The position numbers and the translations under genes are program-made. Of a stretch of DNA of 64,000 bases, positions 14,208 to 24,600 are shown piece by piece. A model generated the notes under the pieces. It did no database searches. It saw nothing but the letters and a program-made list of their open reading frames with translations, and was not told the origin of the DNA. Every line of letters starts with the position of its first letter. The first letter of the stretch is position 1. The stretch is from DSUN01 sp035527715. Lineage in GTDB: Bacteria; Planctomycetota; PUPC01; DSUN01. The stretch spans positions 1-64,000 of the forward strand of contig DATKZY010000190.1 in NCBI GenBank assembly GCA_035527715.1, given 5' to 3'.

Positions 14208-16586
14208 ATGCGACCGCGAATCCACGCGAATCAGGCCATCGGGATTCTCCTTCTCGTGGCCACCGCCTCAGCCGCCGAGCACCCGTTCGTCCTGTGGAAC
14301 AAGCAGGACCTCGCGGCGCTGCGCCAGCGGCTCGACACCGAGCCGTGGGCGAAGGCGGCGCTGGGGCGGATGGAGGAGGAGAAGGACCCCACGGTCGGCC
14401 TCCTGCGAGCGGTCGTGCTCGGCGATGCGAAGGCCGCCGAGGCCGAGAAGAAGGAACTGCTCCGCATGGTGCGCTCGCGACGGCCCCAGGGCGCGGCGCA
14501 GTGGGTCAACGTGCTGCGCTACGACCTGCTCCATGACCAACTGGCCGCCGACGAGCGCCGCGAGGTGGAGGCCTGCTTCCGCGCCTACATCGAGGACCAC
14601 GTGGTCAAGCGCGTGATCTTCGACCCCGCCGTCTTCGACAACTCGCGCAACTACGCGCGCTACGACGCCAAGACCTACAGCCGCACGAACTGGCTGCCCA
14701 ACATCATCTGGCCCTGGAAGGTGAGCGCGAACCTGATGGCCGCCGCCCTCGCCGACGAGAAGCTCATCCGCGACACCTGGGCCGCCTATGGCTCGTGGAA
14801 GTGGTACTTCGATGAGTACCTGAGCGATATCGGCTTCTACAGCGAGGAGTTCAGCAAGATGGGCTCGACGCCCGGCGCCATGCTGCTCTATTGCATGGCC
14901 CTCGAGCGTCTCGGCCTCGACGAGCTGGGCTTCGGCTACAAGGGGAAATGGGGCGCCACGATGCGCGGCCACATCGAGAGCCTGCTCCACCTCGGCTATC
15001 CCCGCGTGGACATCGCGAGCGGCCGCCCGCACTACCCGATGGTCACCATCGGCGACCTGCGGCAGAGCGGCTCGAGCCAGGCCTACAGCTTCCCTTCCCC
15101 CGCGTTCCAGCACGGCCTCGTGATGGGCTTCCTGCCGGACGGCACGGGGGGAAACCTGCGCTGGAGAGCCCACGGCGCCTGGGGCGGCACGATGCGCGGC
15201 AAGAACCCGCAGTGGGACGGCTACGGCGGCTTCACGCCGAAGATGCAGATTCCCCTCTGGTTCGAGCTGGGCCACAAGCGGTGGCCCGAGGCCGGCTTCG
15301 GCTACTTCCTCACCGCGATGCGACGGCCCGACGACGACCGCTACATCCCCTCGCTCCTCTTCGGCATCGAGCCGGTCGCTCCCGCGGCCGTGAAGCCGCC
15401 CCCTGCCCCGTCGGGCCACTGGCCGCAGCGGGGCCTCGTGATGCTGCGGGCCGAGGAGTCGCCCGCCTACTGGGAGTCGCCCGCGCCCGCCGTGTGCCTG
15501 CGGCTGGGGGCCAACTACGCGCACAACGTGAACGACCCCTTCGTCATTGCCGGCTTCTACGCCTTCAACCGCCCCATCTACCTCAACCGCCAGTCGGTGC
15601 CCAGCTACGCGCAGGGCTGGTCGCGGAGCATTCAGAGCCATTGCGGGGTGATGGTGGACGGCAAGGAACCAAGGTTCGCCGACAACATTCGGGGCTCGTT
15701 CCGGCCCGGTCCCCTCGTGAAGTTCTGCTGGGCGAGCAGCCCCGACGTGTATCCCGAGAGCGAGCTGAGCCGCAGCCTGTTCCTCACGCGCGAGTACCTG
15801 CTCGACGTGAGCCGCGTGCTCAGTGCGCAGCCCCGGCGGTGCACGTGGTTCGTCCATGCGCTCGGCGAACAGAAGGGCGACGACGCCAGTCAATGGCAAG
15901 CGGCGAAGCTCCCCGAAGGCGTGAAGGGCCTCACGGGGGTTCGCGCCTTCGACGCGGGCGATGGTCCGTGGTCGCTCACCGCGCTCCAGGAGTGTGAGTT
16001 CGCCGACCCGCAGAAGGCTCGGCTCCCGCGTTCCTGGTACGAGCGCCAGATCGGCGTCCGCCTGAGCATGCTCGGTGAGGCTGGCACCATGGTCTACGCC
16101 GCTCCGACGCCCCGCGTGTTGAGGGACGTCCGGGACGGGAAGGAGAAGCGAACCGAGGAAGAGCCGAGCGAGGTGGGCGGCGTGACCATCGCCGTCACGC
16201 GGACGGCGCCCGCCGTGACCTTCGCCGCGCTCCACGAGCCGTTCGAGAAGGGCGAGGCCCCCGCCACCGCGTTCCGCCGAATCCAGGAGACGGAGCGCGG
16301 CCTCGCCGTGGCCGTCGCGGGCAAGGGCATCAACGACCGCGCGATGGTCATGCACTGGCCCCACTCGGGCGAGGCCATCGCCTTGGCTGGCGGCGGCGAG
16401 CGATTCGTGTTCTCGAGCTATGCCTTCATCCGCGTCGGCAAGGCCAAGGTCGAGGCGGTCGGCTTCCTGAGCGCGATGGAGCTGCGCGTCGAGGGCCGCC
16501 CGACACTGTTCCTCAACGGCAAGGAAGAGCCGGCCGCCATCGAGGGCGGCCTGCTCGTGTTCCGAGAGAAAGGAGCTTCGAAGTGA
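14208..16586 (+). CDS. Secreted heparinase II/III-like polysaccharide lyase candidate
   Basis: 792 residues from ATG 14208, which has GGGAGAAG just before it and lies 8 bp after the enolase stop. A signal peptide (I-G-I-L-L-L-V-A-T-A-S-A-A-E) precedes P-F-V-L-W-N-K-Q-D-L-A-A-L-R-Q-R-L, typical of the alpha-toroid domain of alginate/heparinoid lyases. The middle has aromatic and Asn/His/Tyr-rich segments (S-R-N-Y-A-R-Y; A-N-Y-A-H-N-V-N-D), and the C-terminal third looks like a beta-sandwich. Lyases of this fold eliminate uronate-containing glycans. Substrate and the catalytic Tyr/His cannot be fixed from sequence alone. The operon with a sugar-acid dehydratase supports the call. Its stop overlaps the next start. 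Confidence 0.65.
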   Translation: MRPRIHANQAIGILLLVATASAAEHPFVLWNKQDLAALRQRLDTEPWAKAALGRMEEEKDPTVGLLRAVVLGDAKAAEAEKKELLRMVRSRRPQGAAQWVNVLRYDLLHDQLAADERREVEACFRAYIEDHVVKRVIFDPAVFDNSRNYARYDAKTYSRTNWLPNIIWPWKVSANLMAAALADEKLIRDTWAAYGSWKWYFDEYLSDIGFYSEEFSKMGSTPGAMLLYCMALERLGLDELGFGYKGKWGATMRGHIESLLHLGYPRVDIASGRPHYPMVTIGDLRQSGSSQAYSFPSPAFQHGLVMGFLPDGTGGNLRWRAHGAWGGTMRGKNPQWDGYGGFTPKMQIPLWFELGHKRWPEAGFGYFLTAMRRPDDDRYIPSLLFGIEPVAPAAVKPPPAPSGHWPQRGLVMLRAEESPAYWESPAPAVCLRLGANYAHNVNDPFVIAGFYAFNRPIYLNRQSVPSYAQGWSRSIQSHCGVMVDGKEPRFADNIRGSFRPGPLVKFCWASSPDVYPESELSRSLFLTREYLLDVSRVLSAQPRRCTWFVHALGEQKGDDASQWQAAKLPEGVKGLTGVRAFDAGDGPWSLTALQECEFADPQKARLPRSWYERQIGVRLSMLGEAGTMVYAAPTPRVLRDVRDGKEKRTEEEPSEVGGVTIAVTRTAPAVTFAALHEPFEKGEAPATAFRRIQETERGLAVAVAGKGINDRAMVMHWPHSGEAIALAGGGERFVFSSYAFIRVGKAKVEAVGFLSAMELRVEGRPTLFLNGKEEPAAIEGGLLVFREKGASK

Positions 16587-19500
16587 GCGTCAGCCGTTTG
16601 TCCTGGAGGGGTCTCCCTGCATTTGTCCTTGTGGCAACCGCCCTGTCGGCCTCCGCTGCCCAGAAGCCGCGGCTGGCGATCGGCGAGTTCACGGCGCGGA
16701 AGATCGCGCCGCCGAAGATTGACGGCAAGATCGCCCCGGGCGAATGGGACAAGGCGTTCACGACCTCGGGCATGATCGCGCCCTTCGAGCACGAGATGCA
16801 CCACGCCCAGACCACCATGGCCCTCGGCTACGACGAGCGGAACTTCTATTTCCTCTTCCACTGCCGCCGCACCGACGCCGAGTGGTACCTGCGGAAAGCG
16901 GTCCGCGAGAACGACGACTACGACTTCGGCGACCCGTCGGTCGAGATCTGGGTCACGCCGCCCACGCTCGTGCCCGAGACCTATCAGAACATCATCAACA
17001 CCTACCCCGCCGTGCTCGACCAGAAGATGATCCCCACCCGCGGCTACGTGGCCCAGGGCTGGAAGGGCAACTGGACGACGGCCGTGACCGAGAGCGAGAC
17101 GCACTACGTCCTCGAGGCGAGCATCCCGATCAAGGACTTTGGTTTCGATGGCGTGAAGAGCGGCGACGTGTGGCGCTTCCTCATGTGCCGCACGGCGCAT
17201 GGCTCGAAGCCGCGGGCGCAGGCGTCGTGGTCCGTGACCCAGGGCTTCAGCGAAATCCCCCAGCACCCGCAGGTGCACCTCGTGGACGACTCGGCCGTGG
17301 TGCAGCTTCTCAACGTCACCAGCGTGCTCACGGGCAACTATCGCTTCCCGATGGCCGTTGTCGCTCCCGACAACGCGAAGGCCGAGGTGGTGGTCGAGTT
17401 GCGCTGGCACAAGGAGCCGACCTTCGCCGACGGCGACAAGATCGAGAAGCAGACCTTCGCCCTCAACGCCGGCGAGCGAAAGACCTTCGAGTTCGCGGGT
17501 GCCGTGCCGCCCGAGGCGATGGACGCGAAGAAGGCCGGCCACTTCACCCTCACCGCCACGCAGGTTGTGGGCGGGGCGTCTCTGCCCCGCGTCATCTTCC
17601 GCCAGAGCTTCCCCTTCGTCGTGGACGGCTGGACGCCGAGCCCCAAGCCCGTGCGGCCCGAGAAGGCCGAGGTCAAGGAGCTCGACTTCCGCGCGATGTA
17701 CGGCCCGGAATCGAACGTGATGATCGTGCGGGCCGACATCATTGACATGGCCGACCGCGCGAAGGTGGCCGGCGGCGCCATCCGCCTCCTCGATCCCGGA
17801 CAGAACAACAAGGAGGTGTTGAGCCTCGCGATGCAGCCCTTCCGCAACTGCTATTCCGCCACCCACTTCGCCCTCGAGAAGCTTCGCATCCCTGTCTTCG
17901 ACCACGAGCAGGTGGACAAGGCGGAGGCGCACAACGAACGCATGCGCAAGGTGAACGAGGAGCGGGCCAAGAAGGGCCAGGGGCCTGAGCCGCTGGGGAA
18001 GGTGAACACGCCCGAACCGCTGAAGATGCTGGTCGAGGTCACGGTGAAGGACGCCGACGGCAAGCCGCTCAAGACCGAATCGAGAGAGGTCGGCCTCCTG
18101 CGCCACAAGTTCGAGTGGTCCGACAACTCGGTCGGCGTCACCGACAAGGTCATCCCGCCCTGGACCCCGATGACCTGGAAGGAAGGCGTCGTGGGCGTGT
18201 GGAACCGCGCGCTGCACCTCGACGGCTTGGGGCTGCTGAAGAAGGCCGACAACGGCGGCGTGGACCAGGTGAAGCGCATGCGCCTCGTCGCCGTGAGCGA
18301 TGGCAAGGAGGCCGAGGTCGTGCCCTCCGCTCCGAGCCTCGTCCGCCACGTGGATGCCCAGGTGGACGCCACTGGGAGCGGCGAAGGCGCAGGCATCAAA
18401 GTGAGCGCGAACACGCGGGTGGAATTCGATGGCTTCGTGCTCAACGAATGGACGCTCAGCGGCAAGGCCGAGAAGCTCACGCTCGAGGTCGTCTTCCCCG
18501 AGGACGAGGCGACGCACTTCTGCACCACGGCCGGCGGCTGGGCGGCGACCCACGACGCCACGCCCGCCTACTGGTCGAGCCAGCAGACCGGCTCGGGCAT
18601 GCTCATCGGCGACTTCGTGCCCTACATCTGGCTCACCAACTCCGACCGCGCCTTCATCTGGGTCGCCGACAACGACAAGGGTTGGTACACCGACACCGAC
18701 CGCTCGCACCCGACCCAGGAGATCATCCGCAAGGACGGCACGGTGACCCTGCGCGTGCACTTCATCGAGGTGCCGACCGAGCTCAAGGCGCCGACGACCG
18801 TGAAGTGGGCCTACCAGACCTTTCCGTCGCGTCCGCTGCCGCCCGGCTGGCGCTCGATCATCTGCGCCCAGCGGCACGGCGACCTGCTCGGCGCGCGCAA
18901 CACCTACTTCTGGTTCGACAGCCAGGCCGATTGGGCCGTGCTCTGGCCCTACTACTGCTCCCCCTATCCCTGGAGCCTCGAGAAGTCGAAGGCCGCGTTC
19001 GACCGCGTGCCCGTCCGCACCGACCACCGCCCGATGGTCGGCTCCATCGCCCACGCCATCGCCCGCTACCGCGACTACGCGGGACACGAGTTCCGCGACT
19101 ACGTGGTGGACTGGGGCGAGACGCCCGGCGACTTCTCGAACGGCAACGTGACCCAGGGCAAGGGGCCGATCGACTTCCGCGTGTGGCACTACCAGAAGTG
19201 GGTGCGCGACGCGGGCTTCCGCGGCCTCTACGTGGACGAGAATTACCTGGGCGTGGACAAGAATTTCCTCACGGGCGGCGCCTACTTCAAGCCCGACGGG
19301 CGGCTCCAGCCCGGCTACTCGTATCTCGGCGAGCGCGAGTACTTCAAGCGCCTGAAGATCATGTTCTCGCAGAACAAGGTCCACGCGCCCAATCTCTGGC
19401 AGCACATCTCGTCGGGCGCGGCCTACCACGCCTGGTTCGGCGATATTTTCTTCGAGGGCGAGAACGTCGAGCCGACCGACCTGAACTTCGACTACCTCGA

Positions 19501-20602
19501 GGTCCTGCCCGCCGGCCGCCTGCGCGCCATCGGCTCGGCGAAATGCGCCGGCGGCGTGATGACGATGATGTGCCAGTCGTCTCGCCACGCCACCGTCCAC
19601 GAGCCGAAGCACACCCACCAGTTCGTCGGCTGGGTCATGGCCCACGACGTGCTGCCCGAGCAGGCGAGCTTCTACAGCATCATCGCCCAGGAGGCGCGGC
19701 TCTACGAGGGCAACGTGGAGTTCTTTGGCTACTGGCGGAAGGACTGCCCCGTCGCGGCCAGGACGCCCGACTGCCTCGCCTCGGCCCACAAGGCCGGCAA
19801 GCGGGCCATCGTGTGGGTCGTCAACACCGCCCGAAAGGACCGAACGGTGGATGTCTCGGTGGATTACGGCGGCCTGGGCCTGAGCCGCAGCAGGACGGTT
19901 GCCCTCAACGCCGAGACGGGCGAGGCGGTCGAGCTGACGCGGCGCGGCTTCAGCGTGCCCGTCCTCCAGCGCGACTTCGTCGCCGTCCATCTTGTCGAGC
20001 GGCAACTGCTCAAGGGCGACGAGAGCTTCGCCGCGTCGTTCGACGGCACGCGCGAGGCCGACGAGGCATTGGGCTGCTCGATGTTCGAGCCGACCGATGC
20101 GCCGCTCGCCCAGGGCGTCAAGGGCCAGGCCCTCGACGTCCGCGGTGGCGTGAGAATGTGGCCGAGGCTTCACCTCACCGATGCGGAGGGCCGCATCGCC
20201 TTCCACGCCCGCCTCGGCGGCGCGAAGGGCGCCATCTTCGCCACGACGCCGAAGCAGGCCCGGCGCGGCGAACCCGGCGCCCCGCCCATCGGCATCTCCC
20301 TCGACAAGGACGGCTTGGTCTTCGAGCGGCTCGAATCCAAGCAGGGAGCCAAGGACGGCCAGCGCGTAGCCGCCCCGGCGCCGACCGAAGGCTGGCACGC
20401 CTTCGACCTCGCCTGGAAGGGCGGCAAGGCCACGCTCACTCTCGACGGCAAACCCGTCGGCACCCTCGACGTTCAGGGCCTCAACATCGGCTCGGGCACC
20501 GGCGTCGCCCTCACCGAATCCGCCAAGTTCCTCTTCGGCGGCCGCGGCGACGCCGTCACCGCCATTGACGATGTCCGCTGCTATCGGCCTCTAGAGAAAT
20601 GA
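16583..20602 (+). CDS. Large secreted CBM9-like / glycoside-hydrolase-like protein with terminal LamG-like domain
   Basis: 1339 residues. GTG 16583 overlaps the upstream TGA (GTGA), so translation is coupled. After a signal peptide come a CBM9-like domain at about 35-235 (P-P-K-I-D-G-K-I-A-P-G-E-W-D; D-P-S-V-E-I-W-V) and beta-rich segments. A long barrel-like region at about 750-1060 follows, with D-W-G-E-T-P-G-D-F, G-L-Y-V-D-E-N-Y and G-D-I-F-F-E-G-E-N as acidic candidates for catalysis. It resembles the uncharacterised glycosidase-like domains (GH123/DUF6067 type) of PVC bacteria. The last about 170 residues form a LamG-like sandwich ending I-D-D-V-R-C-Y. With the lyase and dehydratase genes it forms a glycan-use operon; substrate unknown. 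Confidence 0.65.
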   Translation: MSVSRLSWRGLPAFVLVATALSASAAQKPRLAIGEFTARKIAPPKIDGKIAPGEWDKAFTTSGMIAPFEHEMHHAQTTMALGYDERNFYFLFHCRRTDAEWYLRKAVRENDDYDFGDPSVEIWVTPPTLVPETYQNIINTYPAVLDQKMIPTRGYVAQGWKGNWTTAVTESETHYVLEASIPIKDFGFDGVKSGDVWRFLMCRTAHGSKPRAQASWSVTQGFSEIPQHPQVHLVDDSAVVQLLNVTSVLTGNYRFPMAVVAPDNAKAEVVVELRWHKEPTFADGDKIEKQTFALNAGERKTFEFAGAVPPEAMDAKKAGHFTLTATQVVGGASLPRVIFRQSFPFVVDGWTPSPKPVRPEKAEVKELDFRAMYGPESNVMIVRADIIDMADRAKVAGGAIRLLDPGQNNKEVLSLAMQPFRNCYSATHFALEKLRIPVFDHEQVDKAEAHNERMRKVNEERAKKGQGPEPLGKVNTPEPLKMLVEVTVKDADGKPLKTESREVGLLRHKFEWSDNSVGVTDKVIPPWTPMTWKEGVVGVWNRALHLDGLGLLKKADNGGVDQVKRMRLVAVSDGKEAEVVPSAPSLVRHVDAQVDATGSGEGAGIKVSANTRVEFDGFVLNEWTLSGKAEKLTLEVVFPEDEATHFCTTAGGWAATHDATPAYWSSQQTGSGMLIGDFVPYIWLTNSDRAFIWVADNDKGWYTDTDRSHPTQEIIRKDGTVTLRVHFIEVPTELKAPTTVKWAYQTFPSRPLPPGWRSIICAQRHGDLLGARNTYFWFDSQADWAVLWPYYCSPYPWSLEKSKAAFDRVPVRTDHRPMVGSIAHAIARYRDYAGHEFRDYVVDWGETPGDFSNGNVTQGKGPIDFRVWHYQKWVRDAGFRGLYVDENYLGVDKNFLTGGAYFKPDGRLQPGYSYLGEREYFKRLKIMFSQNKVHAPNLWQHISSGAAYHAWFGDIFFEGENVEPTDLNFDYLEVLPAGRLRAIGSAKCAGGVMTMMCQSSRHATVHEPKHTHQFVGWVMAHDVLPEQASFYSIIAQEARLYEGNVEFFGYWRKDCPVAARTPDCLASAHKAGKRAIVWVVNTARKDRTVDVSVDYGGLGLSRSRTVALNAETGEAVELTRRGFSVPVLQRDFVAVHLVERQLLKGDESFAASFDGTREADEALGCSMFEPTDAPLAQGVKGQALDVRGGVRMWPRLHLTDAEGRIAFHARLGGAKGAIFATTPKQARRGEPGAPPIGISLDKDGLVFERLESKQGAKDGQRVAAPAPTEGWHAFDLAWKGGKATLTLDGKPVGTLDVQGLNIGSGTGVALTESAKFLFGGRGDAVTAIDDVRCYRPLEK

Positions 20603-20647
20603 GGGGCTGAAGGATATGGCGCCCGGAACGAACCCCCGGTTGCTGGT

Positions 20648-21442
20648 TCACCGGCACGTGGGCGAGGGGAGGCGCCGGACGAGCTCGAGCAGCCTCTTCT
20701 GCCCCTGGGGCGAGAGGCCGAGGCGCGGCAGCTCCGCCTCGAGCTGAGCAGCCGTGCCGCTGCCGCTGATATAGCCGTTCACCCGCGCCACGGCGGTCGA
20801 GGCCACGAAGCCGGCCTCCTTCGGGTAGATGGCCTGGAACTCGCGCAACAGCTCGCGCTGGCTCCGCAGGTAGTACTTCTGGTGGTAGTCCTCGGCGGGC
20901 CAGAAGGTGCCCGCGGGGGCGATTTCGGTGTAGAGCTTCGCCTTCCGCCTCTCCTCTTCCCGTGCCTTCGAGGCCACGGCGAGCTTCCTCTGTTCGTCGT
21001 TGTGGTAGAGGATCAGCGAGGCGTATTGGCGGCTGTAGGCCCGTCGCACCGGGGCGTGGCCCGCCCAGAAGACCTTGAGCAGGTCCTCGTAGGAAACCTG
21101 CCCGGGGTCGAACTCGATCTCAATGGACTCCGTGTGGTCGCCGAGGCTGTGGTAGGTGGGGCTGGACTTCTTCCCGCCCGCATAGCCCACGCGGGTGCGG
21201 ACGACGCCTTTGAGGCTCCCGAACTGGGAGTCGGGGCCCCAGAATCACCCCATGGCAAACGTAGCGGTCTGGGTGGCTTGCGGCGCTGCGGCGTCTATCG
21301 GCGGCACCGGGCGGCTGGCGGGGGAGTCCGCCGCGGCGGTTTGCTCGGGGCCGGCCGAGAGGCTGAGCGCGATGGCGATGATGCCAACCAGCACCACCGA
21401 GATGCCGAGGAGAGCTGACGTGGGCACTTCGGAAGCGGTCAT
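20648..21442 (-). CDS. msrA: Selenocysteine-containing peptide methionine sulfoxide reductase MsrA (UGA at 21245-21247)
   Basis: Reduces methionine-S-sulfoxide. Read through an in-frame TGA the product is 264 residues with U66. The segment A-T-F-A-M-G-U-F-W-G matches the MsrA active site G-C-F-W-G, with the catalytic Cys replaced. Beyond it follow G-S-L-K-G-V, G-Y-A-G-G, Y-H-S-L-G-D-H-T-E, V-F-W-A-G-H, S-L-I-L-Y-H and A-E-D-Y-H-Q-K-Y-Y, all MsrA hallmarks. A Cys next to the C-terminus may be the resolving residue. The N-terminus (ATG 21442, AGGAGAA upstream) carries one hydrophobic segment at 11-30, so the enzyme is exported or membrane-anchored. A SECIS-like hairpin follows the UGA. Conventional calling would split this into 21245-21472 and 20648-21190. 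A nonsense mutation is the alternative. Confidence 0.85.
21211..21247 (-). promoter_or_regulatory. Sec UGA codon and SECIS-like hairpin of msrA
   Basis: The UGA is at 21245-21247 (minus). Nineteen nt later the loop AGUUC (21221-21225) is closed by CUCCC/GGGAG (21226-21230 with 21216-21220). A lower stem UGGGG/CCUCA (21237-21241 with 21211-21215) is joined through a six-nt 5' bulge. Loop distance, loop size and a G in the second loop position fit the bacterial SECIS consensus recognised by SelB. Confidence 0.7.
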
Positions 21443-21483
21443 CGGGCCTTCTCCTGTCGCTCGCGCGCCCATCCCCTATCCTG

Positions 21484-21512
21484 ATTCTACCCGACCCCGC
21501 GCCTGGGCGCAA
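21484..21512 (-). promoter_or_regulatory. Promoter of msrA
   Basis: -35 TTGCGC (21507-21512), 17-bp spacer, -10 TAGAAT (21484-21489) on the minus strand. The leader to ATG 21442 is about 35 nt. Confidence 0.55.
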
Positions 21513-21534
21513 CCCCTGCTGCCCCGGCGGGCGC

Positions 21535-21563
21535 TTGACACGGTGCCACAGGGTCGCTACGCT
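21535..21563 (+). promoter_or_regulatory. Promoter of the 21616 gene
   Basis: Perfect -35 TTGACA (21535-21540), 17-bp spacer, -10 TACGCT (21558-21563), divergent from the msrA promoter. Confidence 0.65.
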
Positions 21564-21615
21564 GCCCTCGGTGCGCGCCCGCGCCGCACAGCCCGCTGCG
21601 AAGGAGACACTGCCG

Positions 21616-24600
21616 ATGAGAGCCGCCCTGCTTCTGGCCGCGGCCACGCTCCTCGGGCCCGTGCCCGGCGTCGCCGGAGAGCCGGCCGGTGTCCTCTTCC
21701 ATCGCGTGCCCGGGAACCTGCTCAAGAACCCCAGCTTCGAGCACAACTGGTTCAACCGCCGGTTCGCCGAGGCCCGCCGCTTCCTGCTCCTCCACGCGTC
21801 CGACATGGGCGTGGGCGAGGCCGACGGGCACATTGACCACTGGCGGGTGCAGGGCGCGCCCGTGCCGGAATCGTGGGACACGACGGCCGCTCGCGCGGGG
21901 CACCGCTCGCTCCGCTTCGACAAGCCGGGCCAGGCCACGCAACTCGTCCGCTTCGCGGGGGAACAACACTGGCGGGCCGGCGGCGCGTACTACGCGATGT
22001 TCCTGCCGATAGAGGAGCGCCTCGCCGACCAGCTTGCGAAGCGTCCCATCGCCGTTGGCGCCTGGTGCAAGACGAGTGACGTGCCGAAGGGCGCCGAGCC
22101 GCAGCTCACCGCCTCCATCGAGTGCGCCGTGCGGCAGGGCCACGAGAGCACGAAGGCCATCGCCCAGGGCCGCAACCAGAAAGCCGTCGCCTTCTCCGGC
22201 GGCACCCACGACTGGGAGTACAGGGAGGTGCGCTTCGACACGGGGCTGGACCCCGAGCTGGACCCCGAGCGGCTGAAGGGCGCGCCCCATTGGCTCACCG
22301 TCGCCCTCGTCGCCCGCGGCGGCACCGTGTGGTTCGACGACGCCTCGTGCGTCGAGGAGCCCTCCCCTGCCCAGCCGAACCGCGTGCCGAACGCCAGCTT
22401 CGAGGCACTTGACAAGGAGGGGTGGCCCGAAGGCTGGTCGCGGCCGGCGCTCTGGACCTGGTTCCGCAACGACTATTACACCTGGACCGGCTGGTCGCAC
22501 GGCGAGGCGAAGACGTTCCGCGGCGGGGCGACGGGCGACCGAATGCTCGCCTTCAGCGGCAACACCTCGCTTCGCTTCACCGTCTTCCCCGGCGACAACT
22601 TCGCCGTCGAGAGCGCCCCGATTGCCCTGAACCAGGACAAGCCGCGGCCCCTCGAGGTCCGCGCAATGGTCAAGGCCGACAACCTGCGCACCCTCGAGAT
22701 CATGGCGAAGGACGAGGCCGGCCAATGGCTCCCGCAGGGCGACTTCCTCGGCGACGACATGGAGGAACCCGGCTCCTACAACTTCGGCACCACGGGCGCC
22801 GGCACGTATGACTGGACGTGCGTCCGCAAGTACTTCTCGCCCCGCAAGCCCGTGAAGACCCTCCGCCTGTTCCTGTGCGCCCGCGGCTTCGACGGCCGCA
22901 TCGTGGAGCACAACATCGTCGGCACCGCCTGGCTCGACGACCTCCAGCTCTTCGAGCACGGGGGGGAGAGGAAGGGAGTTGGCCACAGAGACACAGAGAG
23001 CACAGAGAAAAAAGCTGTTGGGGAGGCAGAAGAGGGCTTTCGTGTCACGGACATTGACCTCGGTGACCGGCTGTGGGGGAACAATGTCCTCACACTAAAA
23101 ATGCGGCTCATCGGCAGGGATGCGGCCAGGAAGCTGCCGGCCCTTCGTGCCTCGCTGACGGACCCTTCCGGAAGAACCAGAGAACTCCAGGGCAAAGCAG
23201 AGAACGTGAACCAGCCGAACGAGCAGGGTCCTATCGGATATGTCCTGCTCTCGGCACCGTATGTCGTGGACGCCCTGTGCAAGTCGTGGGAAGAGCAATA
23301 TCGGCTCACCATTCACCTCGGCGACCTGCCGCCACGCGAGTTCCCCTTCGGCACGCCATCGAAGCTCATTGAGCCGGGGGTGAGCGGCTATTATTTCTAC
23401 CCCGACGAGCAGCCCGTCGTGTATGCGAATCTCAACGTCGCGCGCGGGTCGTTTCCTGAGCTGGCGCGATGCGAGTTCCTGATCAATGGCAAGGCGATTG
23501 GCGAGGTGACCGATTTCGCGGAGATCCTCAAGCCGCAGAAGGCGCCCGACTACATCAACACCCGCCACCTGGCCCAGGTGCGGCTCAAGAGCGAAGGCTT
23601 CAAGGTGCATGCCTGGGGCGAGCCGGTGCTCGACAACGCGGTCGTCGTGCGGCTGCATTGGAAAGAAGACGCGGGACGGGGACGTCCCGCCTACAATACG
23701 GACCCGATCCGCTTCGGGTTCATGGAGCGGCCGCCCAAGGCCGAGTTCCCCGAGAAGATCGAGAGGACGGCGGTGAACGAGCGGGGCTTCATCACGATCA
23801 ACGGCCAGCCGTACTTCCCCGTCTACTGGACGCCTCACTTCGGCATCTGCCCCGAGGTCAACTACCCGCCCATGCAGTTCAAGTGCAAGGCCGTGGACCT
23901 CACCAGCATCGTCTACGCGAAGCAGAAGATGCCCGACGACGAGGTGAAGGCAAAGCTGCTCGCCAAGGTGAACGGGGTGAAGGACGACCCGCGGCTGTTC
24001 CAATACGAGATCGGCGAGGGCGAGATGCAGCTCCAGGATGCCGGCTGGAAGGAGCGGGTCGAGTGGTGCAAGAAGGCCATCGGCTGGGTCCGCGAGGCCG
24101 ACCCCAATCACCTCATCAACGGCCCGGCCTCGTGGCTCGTCGGCCACCCCGGCCACAACGAGGCGATGAAGGCGTTCGTGCCGCACTGGGACGTGGTGGG
24201 CGTCGAGGCGAGCTTCGAGACCGTGCCCGAGGTCGCCAAGTTCGCCGTGCCCTCGATGAAGGGGCGGCGGAGCGCCGTCATCGTGGGGCTGGAAACCTAC
24301 TTCTACGTGCCGAACGAGGTGCTGCGCTGGCGCGGCTACAAAAGCATTGTGAACGGCGCGACGGGCATCGGCCTCTGCCCCAGCGGCATGATGCAGTCGC
24401 GGCCCGACAAGGTGAACTACCTTCGGGGTCTCAACGGCGAGTTCCGCGGCCTCGGCCCCATCCTCGCCGCGGGCGAGCCGGCCGAAAAGCTGGCCGTCGC
24501 CCCGCCGATTGAGACGCTGGAGCGCGTGTTCGAGGGCAAGCGCTACGTCATCGCCCTGCGCAGCGACGCCGCGGCCGGCCCGCTCAAGGCCCGCTTCGGC

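Noticed and set aside
16418..20398. A 1326-codon open frame on the minus strand opposite the CBM9 protein gene
   Set aside because: It is a GC-driven shadow: composition is rich in H/R/G/A/V with no domain, while the plus frame shows clear motifs and coupling.
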